DNA from: Erythrobacter mangrovi | Lineage (GTDB): Bacteria; Pseudomonadota; Alphaproteobacteria; Sphingomonadales; Sphingomonadaceae | Assembly (NCBI RefSeq): GCF_013260645.1 | Contig: NZ_CP053921.1 | Location: 1,681,763-1,745,762, forward strand | Direction: 5' to 3' | DNA length: 64,000 nucleotides | Part shown: positions 1 through 8,547 of the stretch, piece by piece | Numbering within the stretch: the first letter of the stretch is position 1 | Layout of the letters: every line of letters starts with the position of its first letter | Made by a program: the position numbers and the translations under genes | The notes under the pieces: generated by a model | Seen by the model: the letters and a program-made list of their open reading frames with translations, nothing else | Databases searched by the model: none | What the model was told of the DNA's origin: nothing

Positions 1-116
1 CCGGTCGTCGATTCGCAATCCACTCGTTCAATATCGAGGGTACCCGGTTCGACATGGACTGCGAATGGGGCGCCATCCACCTTCAGGCGCGCTCGATCCG
101 CGTGCTGACCGAATAA
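1..116 (+). CDS. 3' end of an unidentified gene (partial)
   Basis: An open frame runs in from the left edge and stops at TAA 114-116, giving 37 visible C-terminal residues that end in ...SIRVLTE. The stop lies 10 bases before the SuhB-type phosphatase start, so the two genes are probably co-transcribed. The visible part has two Trp/Cys-containing beta-like segments and no motif I recognise. It does not match the C-terminus expected of elongation factor P, which often sits near suhB-like genes. Function is left open. Confidence 0.55.
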   Translation, partial: GRRFAIHSFNIEGTRFDMDCEWGAIHLQARSIRVLTE

Positions 117-126
117 GAGAGTTTTC

Positions 127-948
127 ATGGCAGCTGTCTCCGGACTGATCCGCGTGATGGAAAAGGCCGCTCGCAAGGCGGGAGGGCGCCTGCGGCGCGA
201 CTTCGGCGAAGTCGAGCACCTGCAGGTAAGCCGCAAAGGTCCGGCCGACTTCGTTTCGAAGGCGGACCAGGTGGCCGAGCGAACCATCTACGACGAACTT
301 CTTACCGCCCGTCCGGATTGGGGATTCGTGCTGGAAGAAGCAGGCACGATCGAAGGTGATCCGAGCAAGCCACGCTGGATTATCGATCCGCTCGATGGGA
401 CCAGCAACTTCCTGCACGGCATTCCGCACTTTGCGGTGTCGATCGCCGCTCAGGAACCCAAACTGGACGGCTCGGGCTGGGGCGATGTGGTCGCGGGGGT
501 GATCTACAACCCGATCACTGACGAAACCTTCTGGGCCGAGAAGACGCGTGGTGCGTGGTTGCACGATGGTCGCTTGCGCGTTTCCGCGCGCAGCCGCCTG
601 CCTGAGGCGCTCGTGGCGACCGGCATCCCGTTCCAGGGTCATGGCGATTTCGGCGAGTGGACCAGGATCTTTGCGGCAATTGGGCCGCAGGTGGCGGGAA
701 TTCGCCGAAATGGAGCGGCCTCGCTCGACCTCGCGTGGCTGGCTGCGGGCCGGTACGACGGCTTCTGGGAAAGCGGTCTCAATGACTGGGATACGGCTGC
801 CGGATGCCTGATCGTGCGCGAAGCCGGCGGATTCGTGTCCGACTTCCGCGGTCGGTCCGCTCCGATTCATTCGGGGCAAGTGCTCGCTGCAAACGATGCC
901 CTGCATTCAAAGCTGCATAAATTGCTCGCAAGTGCCTTGAAGGCGTGA
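127..948 (+). CDS. inositol monophosphatase family protein (SuhB/HisN-like)
   Basis: This 273-aa protein is a full-length member of the Mg2+-dependent, lithium-sensitive phosphatase superfamily. The metal-binding motifs are present: an EEAG stretch at residues 70-73, WIIDPLDGT at 84-92 and WDTAAG at 221-226. Known relatives hydrolyse inositol phosphates, histidinol phosphate or, less often, PAP or fructose-1,6-bisphosphate. The sequence alone does not separate SuhB (inositol monophosphatase with an rRNA maturation role) from HisN (histidinol-phosphatase). The start ATG lies 10 bases after the stop of the preceding gene, and tRNA-Leu follows 35 bases downstream. The fold is highly confident; the physiological substrate is not. 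Confidence 0.9.
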   Translation: MAAVSGLIRVMEKAARKAGGRLRRDFGEVEHLQVSRKGPADFVSKADQVAERTIYDELLTARPDWGFVLEEAGTIEGDPSKPRWIIDPLDGTSNFLHGIPHFAVSIAAQEPKLDGSGWGDVVAGVIYNPITDETFWAEKTRGAWLHDGRLRVSARSRLPEALVATGIPFQGHGDFGEWTRIFAAIGPQVAGIRRNGAASLDLAWLAAGRYDGFWESGLNDWDTAAGCLIVREAGGFVSDFRGRSAPIHSGQVLAANDALHSKLHKLLASALKA

Positions 949-983
949 GCCGGCGCGGCTAACTCCCGCGCTCCTGACGCAGT

Positions 984-1068
984 GCCCCTGTGGCGGAATT
1001 GGTAGACGCGCTCGACTCAAAATCGAGTTTCTTACGAAGTGCCGGTTCGAGTCCGGCCAGGGGTACCA
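984..1068 (+). tRNA. tRNA-Leu (anticodon CAA)
   Basis: The sequence folds as a class II tRNA with an 85-nt span and an encoded CCA end at 1066-1068. The anticodon stem CTCGA/TCGAG encloses the loop CTCAAAA, which places CAA at the anticodon and reads UUG leucine codons. The T arm contains GGTTCGAGTCC. The acceptor stem GCCCCTG pairs with CAGGGGT, with a G-U closing pair and discriminator A73. A variable arm is present, as expected for tRNA-Leu. Confidence 0.97.
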
Positions 1069-1148
1069 ACATTAGATGCGGGTAGTGTAACCTTCTGCAA
1101 AGACGGTCGAACTAGCTTCGATAGCACGTCTTTTGAGGGGGATCCTGA

Positions 1149-1742
1149 ATGCTTGAAACTACCCGTGGCGCGATGCGCGCCCTTGCCATCCTGCTGCTCG
1201 TCACCGTAGCGACGCAGATCTTTTATATCACCGTCGTCTCGGCGGCGGGGGACGAAACTCCGCTGCGCCCTGCTACGTGGCTGGTCGAGCTGTTTGCCTT
1301 TGTCGGCATCGCAGTTTCGGGGATCACACTTGCTGTCCGCGATTCCCAGCGTGCGCACCTGTGGTCGTTGGTCGCCCTGTCCGGTCTCTTCAACATGCTG
1401 CAGATTGCCATGGGCCTGTCGATGTTCGGCCCCGCTTCCGAAGCGAGTGAGACGGTACCGAACCTTTTCGCCACCATTCTTGGCGGTGCGTTCTTCTTCT
1501 ACTTCCTCGCGAAGCTGCTGCTAGGCCTGGCTGCACTCGCCATTGGCGGGACCGCGGTACGCGGTGGCGCGGGCCTGGCGCGCATTTTTGGTGGGCTTGC
1601 TGCACTCGCTGGCGGCGCGACTGTCGTCATCGGCTTCCTGGCGATGCTCGACCGGGATGGTTGGATGTTCCCTGCCGGGGCCGCCGGAACAGCAGTGGCA
1701 GCGCTGTTTGCACTGACCTTGCTGACTGCCAAGGATAGCTAG
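1149..1742 (+). CDS. hypothetical membrane protein, about five TM segments
   Basis: This is a 197-aa, very hydrophobic protein preceded by a good ribosome-binding site (GAGGGG about 8 bases before the ATG). Hydrophobic stretches lie near residues 9-30, 43-63, 73-95, 108-150 and 155-192, the last two regions rich in Gly and Ala. No catalytic or transport motif is visible and I do not recognise the family. It stands between tRNA-Leu and the SLC13-like transporter on the same strand, with 54 bases to the next likely start. It may be a lineage-specific integral membrane protein; function unknown. Confidence 0.75.
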   Translation: MLETTRGAMRALAILLLVTVATQIFYITVVSAAGDETPLRPATWLVELFAFVGIAVSGITLAVRDSQRAHLWSLVALSGLFNMLQIAMGLSMFGPASEASETVPNLFATILGGAFFFYFLAKLLLGLAALAIGGTAVRGGAGLARIFGGLAALAGGATVVIGFLAMLDRDGWMFPAGAAGTAVAALFALTLLTAKDS

Positions 1743-1796
1743 GAATATTGCCAAGGCCCTTGTCATTCGCGCTGAGGTTTGAAATCCCCTGCGCGA

Positions 1797-3596
1797 ATGA
1801 TCGGGCTTCCTTCCTATCACGCCATCGCCGCTATCGCGGTTACGATTGGCATGTTCGTCGCCTTTGCCCGCGGTCGGATGCCGGTGGAGATCGTTTCCCT
1901 GCTGACCATCGCGGTCATTGCGGTCGGACTGTATTTCTTTCCTCTACCGGATACCCAGCCGACCGACGGGCTGGTGCTCGCCTTCTCGGGCTTCGGTCAC
2001 TACGCTCTCATCACCATCTGTGCCCTGATGATCATGGGGCGCGGACTGGTGGTGACTGGTGCGCTGGAGCCCGCAGCACGATTTCTTGAGCGGGTCTTCA
2101 AGATCAATGGGCAGCTGGGCTTGCTCGTCTCATTGGTCGTTGCGATGCTTCTTTCGATGGGCGTCAACGACACGCCTGTGATGGTGCTGTTGTTGCCGAT
2201 CTTCGTGCAGCTCGCGGCACGCGGCGGGATGGCTGCCTCCAAGACGCTGATCCCTTTGAATGCCGCGATCCTGATCGGCGGCATGGCAACGACGATCGGT
2301 ACGTCTACCAACATCCTCGTGGCCTCGATCGCGGTCGATCTGGGCATGCGCGAGATGGGGGTGTTCGATTTCACCCCGATCGTCCTCGTCACGGCAATGT
2401 TCGCACTACCCTATCTGTGGCTCGTCATGCCCCGGATGCTGGGCGATAACCGCGTCGAGAACACCACGCAGCTCAGGCGTTTCGAAACCCGCCTTCGCAT
2501 TACCGAGAATTCGATCCTCAATGGCCGCGAATTGTCGGAAGTGATCAAAAGGCTTCCTGCCGGCGTGACCTTCAGTGACGTGCCGCTTGGCCTGATCCGT
2601 CCGAACCAGCGCCTGCGCATGTCCGGAACGCACGAAGCGATCGAGGAAGCCGCGCGCATCCTGCGTGGCGATACCGCACCAAGTTGGGTGCTCGACCGGA
2701 TCAAGCGCCGCTCCGAAGAGAGCGGGATCGATATCGCAGTCGTCGAAATGACTGTGACCGCGGATTCGCGCCTTTTGGGGAGATCGCTGCCGAGTTCGGG
2801 GATCGCCGACCTCTACGGCGTCGCCGTGATTGGCACGCACCGGCCTGAGCGACTGGTCGGCGAGAAAGAGCAATTTAGCGAGGGCGGCGACCTCAAGATC
2901 GCTGAAGGCGATGTGCTCCTGGTGATGGGCTTGCCCGATGACCTCCAACAGTTCGCCAGCGCCGACAGCCTGCTGACGCTTGAGGGCATGCGCGAACTGC
3001 CACGCCGATCCAAGGCGGTCCTCACCGGGGTGATCATGCTCGGATCGATTGCCCCGGCATCATTGGGTCTCGTGCCGATCGCTATCTCAGCGCTTGCTGG
3101 CGCCATCGTGATGTTCGTTACCGGTTGCGTGAAATTCGATCGCGTGGGTCGTGCACTCTCGGGCAAGGTGATCGTGCTGGTCGCAGCCAGCATCGCGCTG
3201 GGCAAGCTTGTCCTGGACAGCGGTGCGGCCGACTGGATCGGTACGGTAATGGCCATGGGGCTGGCGTATCTCTCACCAGCGGCTGCGCTGGCGGCTGTGA
3301 TGCTCTCCGTCACCTTCCTCACCAACTTTGCGTCGAACGCGACTGCGGCGACGGTCGGCACTCCGATCGCATTCGCTATTGCCAACAGATTGGGCCTTCC
3401 GCCGGAGCCGATGGTGCTGGCCGTGCTGTTCGGCTGCAACCTATGTTACGCTACGCCCATCGCTTACCAGACTAATATGCTGATCATGTCCGAGGGTTCG
3501 TACGAATTCAGGGATTACATCCGCACGGGCGTGCCGCTGGTGCTGCTGATGGTGACCGTCCTATCCGCCACGCTGGTTGTTACCTACGGCTTGTAG
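1797..3596 (+). CDS. SLC13 (DASS) family permease with RCK_C domains
   Basis: This is an inner-membrane anion transporter of the divalent anion:Na+ symporter type, about 600 aa. The N-terminal half carries hydrophobic helices with the family-like segments GVNDTPVMVLLLP and GGMATTIGTSTN. A cytosolic insert of roughly 200 residues follows, with two RCK_C (TrkA_C)-like repeats (around SEVIKRLPAGVTFSDV and DSRLLGRSLPSSG). The C-terminal half repeats the transport motif (LTNFASNATAATVGTPIA). Relatives with this layout are annotated as sulfate or dicarboxylate carriers, and the substrate cannot be read from sequence. Start choice is uncertain: a TTG at 1779 extends the frame by six codons, and neither start has an ideally spaced Shine-Dalgarno site. 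Confidence 0.85.
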   Translation: MIGLPSYHAIAAIAVTIGMFVAFARGRMPVEIVSLLTIAVIAVGLYFFPLPDTQPTDGLVLAFSGFGHYALITICALMIMGRGLVVTGALEPAARFLERVFKINGQLGLLVSLVVAMLLSMGVNDTPVMVLLLPIFVQLAARGGMAASKTLIPLNAAILIGGMATTIGTSTNILVASIAVDLGMREMGVFDFTPIVLVTAMFALPYLWLVMPRMLGDNRVENTTQLRRFETRLRITENSILNGRELSEVIKRLPAGVTFSDVPLGLIRPNQRLRMSGTHEAIEEAARILRGDTAPSWVLDRIKRRSEESGIDIAVVEMTVTADSRLLGRSLPSSGIADLYGVAVIGTHRPERLVGEKEQFSEGGDLKIAEGDVLLVMGLPDDLQQFASADSLLTLEGMRELPRRSKAVLTGVIMLGSIAPASLGLVPIAISALAGAIVMFVTGCVKFDRVGRALSGKVIVLVAASIALGKLVLDSGAADWIGTVMAMGLAYLSPAAALAAVMLSVTFLTNFASNATAATVGTPIAFAIANRLGLPPEPMVLAVLFGCNLCYATPIAYQTNMLIMSEGSYEFRDYIRTGVPLVLLMVTVLSATLVVTYGL

Positions 3597-3675
3597 GGCT
3601 TTCCTACCGTGGCGGCGTCTGCAAGGTAGGTGGGTGCGGTTGCTGCGTGGAGACCGGCACAGAAACACTGCATGG

Positions 3676-3697
3676 ACCGTGTTCCATGTGTTCCATC
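3676..3697 (+). promoter_or_regulatory. 22-bp conserved upstream element, copy 1
   Basis: The element contains two direct TGTTCCA units separated by TG (core TGTTCCATGTGTTCCA). An identical 22-mer lies at 42913-42934 on the opposite strand, and in both places it points towards the downstream amidohydrolase-type gene. Here it ends 20 bases before the M20 start codon. The flanking bases are not conserved, so it looks like a discrete site rather than a duplicated gene leader. Its function is unknown. Confidence 0.5.
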
Positions 3698-3717
3698 GCC
3701 TGGGGAGATCCGAGGGA

Positions 3718-5046
3718 ATGTCCAAATCGAGCCTGATCGCCATCGCTGCCTATGCCGCGGCCACTGCTGCGCCAGCGCAAGCAGACGACCTGCGCGAAGC
3801 GATTGCCGCAGACATGCCGGCGATGATGGAAATCTACCGGGATCTGCACCAGCATCCCGAGCTTAGCTTCCAGGAAGTCCGAAGCGCAAAGATCATGGCA
3901 GATGCGGCGCGTGCGGCAGGCTTCACCATCACCGAAGGTGTGGGCCGAACCGGTATCGTGGCGGTTCTCGAGAACGGACCTGGGCCGACCGTGATGATCC
4001 GCGCCGACATGGACGCGTTGCCGGTGGTCGAACAGACCGGCCTGCCTTTCGCGAGCACCCAGCGGGGTATTCCGCCCTCGGGCGGCGAGACAGGGATCAT
4101 GCACGCCTGCGGTCACGATACGCACATGACCGCATGGATTGCCACGGCGCGGCAAATGGCGGCACGCAAGGATGAGTGGTCGGGCAGCCTGGTGATGATC
4201 GGGCAGCCAGCCGAAGAGACGGGCGAGGGTGCCAAGGCCATGCTCGACGACGGGCTCTACACCCGCTTTCCCAAGCCTGACTATGCACTGGCCTTCCACG
4301 ACATGTCGGGGGTTCCTGCAGGCAAGATCACCTATGCCAGCGGCCCTGCCATGGCCAATGTCGACAGCGTCGACATCATCGTGAAAGGTGTTGGTGGGCA
4401 CGGCGCCGCGCCGCATACCACCAAGGACCCGATCGTGCTGGCGAGCGCGATCGTGATGCGCCTGCAGACGCTGGTCAGCCGTGAGAACAACCCGATCGAG
4501 CCCGCCGTGGTGACGGTAGGCAGCTTTCATGCCGGTTCGCGCTACAACATCATCTCCGATAACGCGCACCTCCAACTTACCGTACGCAGTTTCACTGACG
4601 AACAGCGCGCGCGGCTGATCGAAGGCATCAAGCGTATTGTCGCGGGTGAGGCCATTGCATCCGGGATTTCCGCCGAATTGATGCCGGAGGTCAGCTTTGG
4701 TGAGGGTTTCACGCCCTCGCTGATCAATGAACCGGGCTTTACCGCTCAGGTCGTCGGACCATTGGTCGAGCGTTTCGGCCCGGACCGCGTCGAAAGCGCG
4801 CCGCCGATCATGCCGGGGGAAGACTTTGCGCGTTATCGCCGGGCAGATCCAGAGCACGTCCAATCGGTGATGTTGTGGGTTGGCGGAGAGCGGCCCGAGG
4901 TGATCGCCGAGGCGGCACGGACGGGCAAGACGCTACCCTCGTTGCACTCGCCATTCTGGGCGCCTGACGCAGAGAAGGTCATCGCGACTGGGGCAGAGGC
5001 CCTGAGCAGCGCCGCGATGCGCCTGATGCCTAAATCGGGCGGGTAG
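3718..5046 (+). CDS. M20 family metallopeptidase / amidohydrolase, exported
   Basis: This is a 442-aa zinc-dependent amidohydrolase of the M20D type (hippurate hydrolase, N-acyl-amino-acid hydrolase, indole-acetyl-amino-acid hydrolase group). The start at 3718 is chosen because GGGGAGATCCGAGGGA precedes it and the protein then begins with a clean signal peptide (MSKSSLIAIAAYAAATAAPAQA), implying periplasmic location. Metal-ligand motifs are visible: RADMDALP, the downstream HACGHDTHM, and QPAEETGEGA. The dimerisation-domain signature GGHGAAPH follows, and MPGEDFARY lies near the C-terminus. The exact substrate is unknown. The open frame extends upstream through the 22-bp element, but that extension has no signal sequence. 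Confidence 0.88.
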   Translation: MSKSSLIAIAAYAAATAAPAQADDLREAIAADMPAMMEIYRDLHQHPELSFQEVRSAKIMADAARAAGFTITEGVGRTGIVAVLENGPGPTVMIRADMDALPVVEQTGLPFASTQRGIPPSGGETGIMHACGHDTHMTAWIATARQMAARKDEWSGSLVMIGQPAEETGEGAKAMLDDGLYTRFPKPDYALAFHDMSGVPAGKITYASGPAMANVDSVDIIVKGVGGHGAAPHTTKDPIVLASAIVMRLQTLVSRENNPIEPAVVTVGSFHAGSRYNIISDNAHLQLTVRSFTDEQRARLIEGIKRIVAGEAIASGISAELMPEVSFGEGFTPSLINEPGFTAQVVGPLVERFGPDRVESAPPIMPGEDFARYRRADPEHVQSVMLWVGGERPEVIAEAARTGKTLPSLHSPFWAPDAEKVIATGAEALSSAAMRLMPKSGG

Positions 5047-5065
5047 ATGTTTGTCTAAAAAGTGC

Positions 5066-5100
5066 CGGCCGCCGGAGCGTTGGGGACACTCCGACGGCCG
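5066..5100 (-). terminator. intrinsic terminator between the M20 gene and the aceA unit
   Basis: An inverted repeat has arms CGGCCG-C-CGGAG (5066-5077) and CTCCG-A-CGGCCG (5089-5100), with one internal mismatch. Read on the minus strand, the stem is followed by GCACTTTTTAG, a T-tract that makes it a convincing terminator for the isocitrate lyase unit. On the plus strand it follows the M20 stop by 19 bases but lacks a T-run, so termination of M20 there is less certain. Confidence 0.75.
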
Positions 5101-5135
5101 TATTCTCCTCCCCAGGAGAACTCTTTGATGCTGCG

Positions 5136-5315
5136 TTATTCCGAAGGCACGTAGGTGCCGAGGCGGTGGTGCAGCGCGTTGATCCTTGCCAGTTCCTCGC
5201 GGTCCTCGGTCTGGCGCGCATAGGCGGTCAGTGCGGTGCGAAGCAGGCGGAAATCCGCAGTGGAGAACAGCGCACGGGCACGTCCTGGCTCGGTCTTCGG
5301 AGTGTCGTCTGTCAT
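5136..5315 (-). CDS. small conserved-looking protein downstream of isocitrate lyase
   Basis: The likely product has 59 aa, starting at the second ATG (MTDDTPKTEPGRAR...). The ribosome-binding site AGAGAGG abuts the first ATG directly (5324) but lies about 9 bases from the second. The protein is predominantly helical, charged, and without TM segments or cysteines, and it ends HHRLGTYVPSE. It starts 20 bases after the isocitrate lyase stop and shares its transcript, ahead of the terminator at 5066-5100. No family recognised. A role tied to the glyoxylate shunt is only suggested by position. Confidence 0.6.
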   Translation of the reverse strand: MTDDTPKTEPGRARALFSTADFRLLRTALTAYARQTEDREELARINALHHRLGTYVPSE

Positions 5316-5335
5316 GGTCGTCATCCTCTCTACCT

Positions 5336-6934
5336 TTATGCCGCGGCGAACTGGTTCATGGTGTTGTCCTTGCCGCCGGCCTTGAGGGCCGCTTCGCCGG
5401 CAAAGTATTCCTTGTGGTCGTCGCCGATGTCCGACCCGGCCATGTTCTGGTGTTTCACGCAGGCGATACCCTGGCGGATCTCCTGGCGCTGGACGTTCTT
5501 GACGTAGCCGAGCATCGCCTGCTCGCCGAAGTACTCCTTGGCGAGATTGTCGGTGCTGAGCGCCGCCGTGTGGTAGGTCGGCAGGGTAATGAGGTGGTGG
5601 AAGATACCAGCCCGCTGGGCGGCGTCGCGCTGGAACGTACGGATCTTCTCGTCGGCTTCGGCGGCAAGATCAGTGCCGTCGTAGTCAACGCTCATCAGCT
5701 TGGCTCGGTCGTACGCCGAAACATCCTTTCCTGCTTCAGCCCAGATATCATAAACTTGCTGGCGGAAGTTGAGGGTCCAGTTGAAGCTGGGCGAATTGTT
5801 GTAGACCAGCTTCGCGTTCGGGATGACCTCACGGATCCGATCGACCATGCCGGCGATCTGTTCGATGTGCGGCTTTTCGGTCTCGATCCACAGCAGGTCC
5901 GCGCCGTTCTGGAGCGAAGTGATGCAGTCGAGCACGCAGCGATCCTCGCCGGTTCCGGGGCGGAACTGATAGAGGTTGCTGGGCAGGCGCTTGGGAGCCA
6001 GCAGCTTGCCGTCGCGGCTGATGAAGACCTGACCGTTGGTGATGTTGGCCGGATCGGCTTCGTCGCAGTCGAGGAAGCTGTTGTACTGGTCGCCCAGGTC
6101 GCCCGGTTGGGTCGAGAAGGCGATCTGCTTGGTCAGGCCCGCGCCGAGCGAGTCGGTGCGCGCCACGATGATGCCGTCATCAACGCCGAGCTCGAGGAAG
6201 GCATAGCGGATCGCGCGGATCTTCTGGAGGAAATCCTCGTGCGGAACGGTAACCTTGCCGTCCTGGTGGCCGCACTGCTTCTCGTCCGACACTTGGTTCT
6301 CGATCTGGAGGGCGCAGGCCCCGGCCTCGATCATCTTCTTGGCGAGCAGGTAGGTTGCTTCGGCATTGCCGAAACCAGCGTCGATGTCGGCAATGATCGG
6401 CACGACGTGCGTTTCATGCTCGTCGATTTGACGCAGCAGGCGGTGCGTGTTGACTGCATCGCCTGCAGCCTTGGCAGCGTCGAGCTCCCGGAACAGGCCA
6501 CCCAGCTCGCGGGCGTCCGCCTGCTTGAGGAAGGTGTAGAGTTCGCCGATCAGCGCCGGGACGCTGGTCTTCTCGTGCATCGACTGGTCGGGCAGGGGCC
6601 CGAATTCGCTGCGCAGCGCGGCAACCATCCAGCCTGAGAGGTAGAGGTACCGACGCTTGGTGCTGCCGAAATGCTTCTTGATGCTGATCAGCTTCTGCTG
6701 GGCGATGAAGCCGTGCCACGTGCCGAGCGACTGAGTGTAGTTCGCCGGGTCGGCATCATAAGCCGCCATGTCCTCGCGCATGATCTTCGCGGTATACTTG
6801 GCGATATCGAGTCCCGTGCGGAAGCGGTTCTGTACAACCATGCGCGCAGCGCTTTCGGCATCGATGGCGCCCCAGGGCGCACCGTTGGCGGTGATGGTCT
6901 CGTTCAGTTCCTTGATCCGGGCCGAGTAGGTCAC
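5336..6934 (-). CDS. aceA: isocitrate lyase
   Basis: This 532-aa enzyme cleaves isocitrate to glyoxylate and succinate in the glyoxylate shunt. The catalytic signature KQCGH is at residues 219-223, with Cys221 as the expected active-site thiol. KQCGH with the following QDGKVTVPH and the ~530-residue length fits the longer isocitrate lyase subfamily seen in Pseudomonas, not the shorter E. coli type with KKCGH. The GTG start at 6934 is chosen because AAGGAG precedes it by about 7 bases. The longer frame to 6976 would put that Shine-Dalgarno inside the gene. It is transcribed divergently from the ScfR-like regulator, and the 149-base interval holds inverted repeats. Confidence 0.97.
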   Translation of the reverse strand: MTYSARIKELNETITANGAPWGAIDAESAARMVVQNRFRTGLDIAKYTAKIMREDMAAYDADPANYTQSLGTWHGFIAQQKLISIKKHFGSTKRRYLYLSGWMVAALRSEFGPLPDQSMHEKTSVPALIGELYTFLKQADARELGGLFRELDAAKAAGDAVNTHRLLRQIDEHETHVVPIIADIDAGFGNAEATYLLAKKMIEAGACALQIENQVSDEKQCGHQDGKVTVPHEDFLQKIRAIRYAFLELGVDDGIIVARTDSLGAGLTKQIAFSTQPGDLGDQYNSFLDCDEADPANITNGQVFISRDGKLLAPKRLPSNLYQFRPGTGEDRCVLDCITSLQNGADLLWIETEKPHIEQIAGMVDRIREVIPNAKLVYNNSPSFNWTLNFRQQVYDIWAEAGKDVSAYDRAKLMSVDYDGTDLAAEADEKIRTFQRDAAQRAGIFHHLITLPTYHTAALSTDNLAKEYFGEQAMLGYVKNVQRQEIRQGIACVKHQNMAGSDIGDDHKEYFAGEAALKAGGKDNTMNQFAAA

Positions 6935-7011
6935 GGGTTTGCTCCTTGGTAAGTTCAGGCGTGATCGCCTCGCCACCCAAGTGCTATTGTCAGGCCGCGA
7001 AGGATAGCGAA

Positions 7012-7079
7012 ATTTACAAACTTTCTTGTCTAATTGGCGGGTATTGGGCTAATTACCCTGTAAATCTGTGAAGAAAGTT
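7012..7079. promoter_or_regulatory. aceA / ScfR-like divergent regulatory region with inverted repeats
   Basis: Two perfect dyads interleave in the intergenic region. AACTTTCTT (7019-7027) pairs with AAGAAAGTT (7071-7079), and ATTTACA (7012-7018) pairs with TGTAAAT (7060-7066). The region is AT-rich compared with its surroundings. In known systems RamB/ScfR-type regulators bind A/T-rich repeats next to their own gene and to aceA. Assigning these repeats as operators is inference. The right-hand arm lies 5 bases from the regulator's start codon, suggesting autoregulation. Confidence 0.55.
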
Positions 7080-7083
7080 ACAC

Positions 7084-8466
7084 ATGGCTGAAGAAGCTCT
7101 CTTTGCCGGACCCGCGATCCGTCGCCTGCGTAAACGTGAGGGCCTGACCCAGGCGGCCATCGCCGCTCGCCTCGAAATATCGCCCAGCTACCTCAACTTG
7201 ATCGAGCGTAATCAGCGCCCGATCAGCGCTCGCGTCGTCATGCGCCTTGTCGAACAGTTCGACTTCGACCCGCGCACCTTGCGCGAGGATGAGGCGATCG
7301 GTGGGGTGGAAGGCTTAGTGCGCAGATTCGCCGATGAGCGTTTCGCCGATCTCGGTATCGACAGAGAGGAAATGCAGGAGCTGCTGAGCGCCGCACCGCA
7401 GGCCGCCGCGGCCTTCGCGCGACTTTACGACAATGCTGCGCCAGCCAGCCTTGCGGCTGACGATCCCTTCGCTGCTTCGCGCCGAGAGATTGAGCGCTGG
7501 CGCAACCATTTCGCCGATCTCGATGTCGCTGCGGAAGAGCTGGCTGACGAGATGCGCCTGTCACGCGGCGACATGGGTCTGGCGCTCGTCGACCGCCTGC
7601 GGGAACGCCACCAGCTTTCGGTCCGCATCCTGCCGCAGGAGGTCATGCCCGATAGCTTGCGGCGGCTCGATCTCCATGCGCGACAAGTCCAGTTGTCGGA
7701 AATGCTCAGCGCTGCCTCGCGAAATTTCCAGTTGGCCCTGCTGATCGCGCAGTTGGAGCAGCGCGACCAGATCGACGCGATCGCCAAGGGTGCGAGGTTC
7801 GAGGACGAGGCGGCGCGTGGCTTCTTCACCCGCCACCTGATGGGATATTTCGCCGGAGCGCTGATCATGCCCTACGGTCGCTTCCTGCGTGCCTGCGAGG
7901 CGACCGGATATGACCTGCCTGTCCTCTTGCGACGCTTCGGGGTCAGTTTCGAGCAGCTCGCCCACCGGCTGACCACGCTGCAGCGCGTCGGGCAGCGCGG
8001 GCTGCCCTTCTTCATGGTTCGGGTTGATCGGGCGGGCCAGTTCTCAAAGACCTTCGTTGGCGCCAGCACTGCGCGTTTCGTCAATTCCGACGTCAGCTGC
8101 CCACTGTGGCATGTCCACCGAGCTTTCGAGCGCGCGGGTGAGTTGCAGGTGCAATTCGTCTCGCTCGATGTCGCTGGGGAACGGGAAGGGGGGTGGCTGA
8201 CTATGGCGCGCACTGTCGAGGGACGGGGCGAGCCGGGCGAAACGCAGTTCGTCGTCGCCATTGGGGTGGAGGCGGTGCTGGCCGGCGAGCTTGCTCAGGC
8301 CCGGGGTATTTCGCTTCGCTCCGATGATGCACAACCGATCGGGCCTGGCTGCGCAAATTGCCATCGCGTGCGTTGCAGCCAACGGTCTTTGCCGCCACGC
8401 GGCCGTAAGCTTCATTTCGACACGATCCGCCGTGGCGTCACCCCTTTCGAACTGGCGTCAAGCTGA
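7084..8466 (+). CDS. ScfR/RamB-like regulator: XRE HTH plus degenerate ImmA/IrrE and DUF2083
   Basis: The protein has 460 aa. Residues 8-62 form a Cro/C1-type helix-turn-helix (RLRKREGLTQAAIAARLEIS...). The middle region resembles the ImmA/IrrE (DUF955) fold, with the typical GYFAGALIMPYGRF segment near 255, but I see no HExxH zinc motif, so protease activity is unlikely. The C-terminal third resembles DUF2083 and ends in a Cys/His cluster, GCANCHRVRC. This architecture is that of short-chain acyl-responsive regulators (RamB, ScfR, MccR) controlling acetate, propionate and glyoxylate genes. Divergence from aceA supports that role. Whether it activates or represses cannot be told. Confidence 0.85.
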   Translation: MAEEALFAGPAIRRLRKREGLTQAAIAARLEISPSYLNLIERNQRPISARVVMRLVEQFDFDPRTLREDEAIGGVEGLVRRFADERFADLGIDREEMQELLSAAPQAAAAFARLYDNAAPASLAADDPFAASRREIERWRNHFADLDVAAEELADEMRLSRGDMGLALVDRLRERHQLSVRILPQEVMPDSLRRLDLHARQVQLSEMLSAASRNFQLALLIAQLEQRDQIDAIAKGARFEDEAARGFFTRHLMGYFAGALIMPYGRFLRACEATGYDLPVLLRRFGVSFEQLAHRLTTLQRVGQRGLPFFMVRVDRAGQFSKTFVGASTARFVNSDVSCPLWHVHRAFERAGELQVQFVSLDVAGEREGGWLTMARTVEGRGEPGETQFVVAIGVEAVLAGELAQARGISLRSDDAQPIGPGCANCHRVRCSQRSLPPRGRKLHFDTIRRGVTPFELASS

Positions 8467-8547
8467 TTAGCAGCCGCGTGTTCCTCGGAACCAGCCGCAT
8501 GAGACATGCGTTTCTTCGGCCATTACCCATCGCGAGGAGCGATCGAC

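Noticed and set aside
3604..4863. A 419-codon open frame antisense to the M20 amidohydrolase, and a similar 483-codon frame over aceA (5186-6637)
   Set aside because: Both lie entirely opposite genes with clear catalytic motifs, have no ribosome-binding site in a sensible place, and translate to compositions typical of GC-rich antisense frames.
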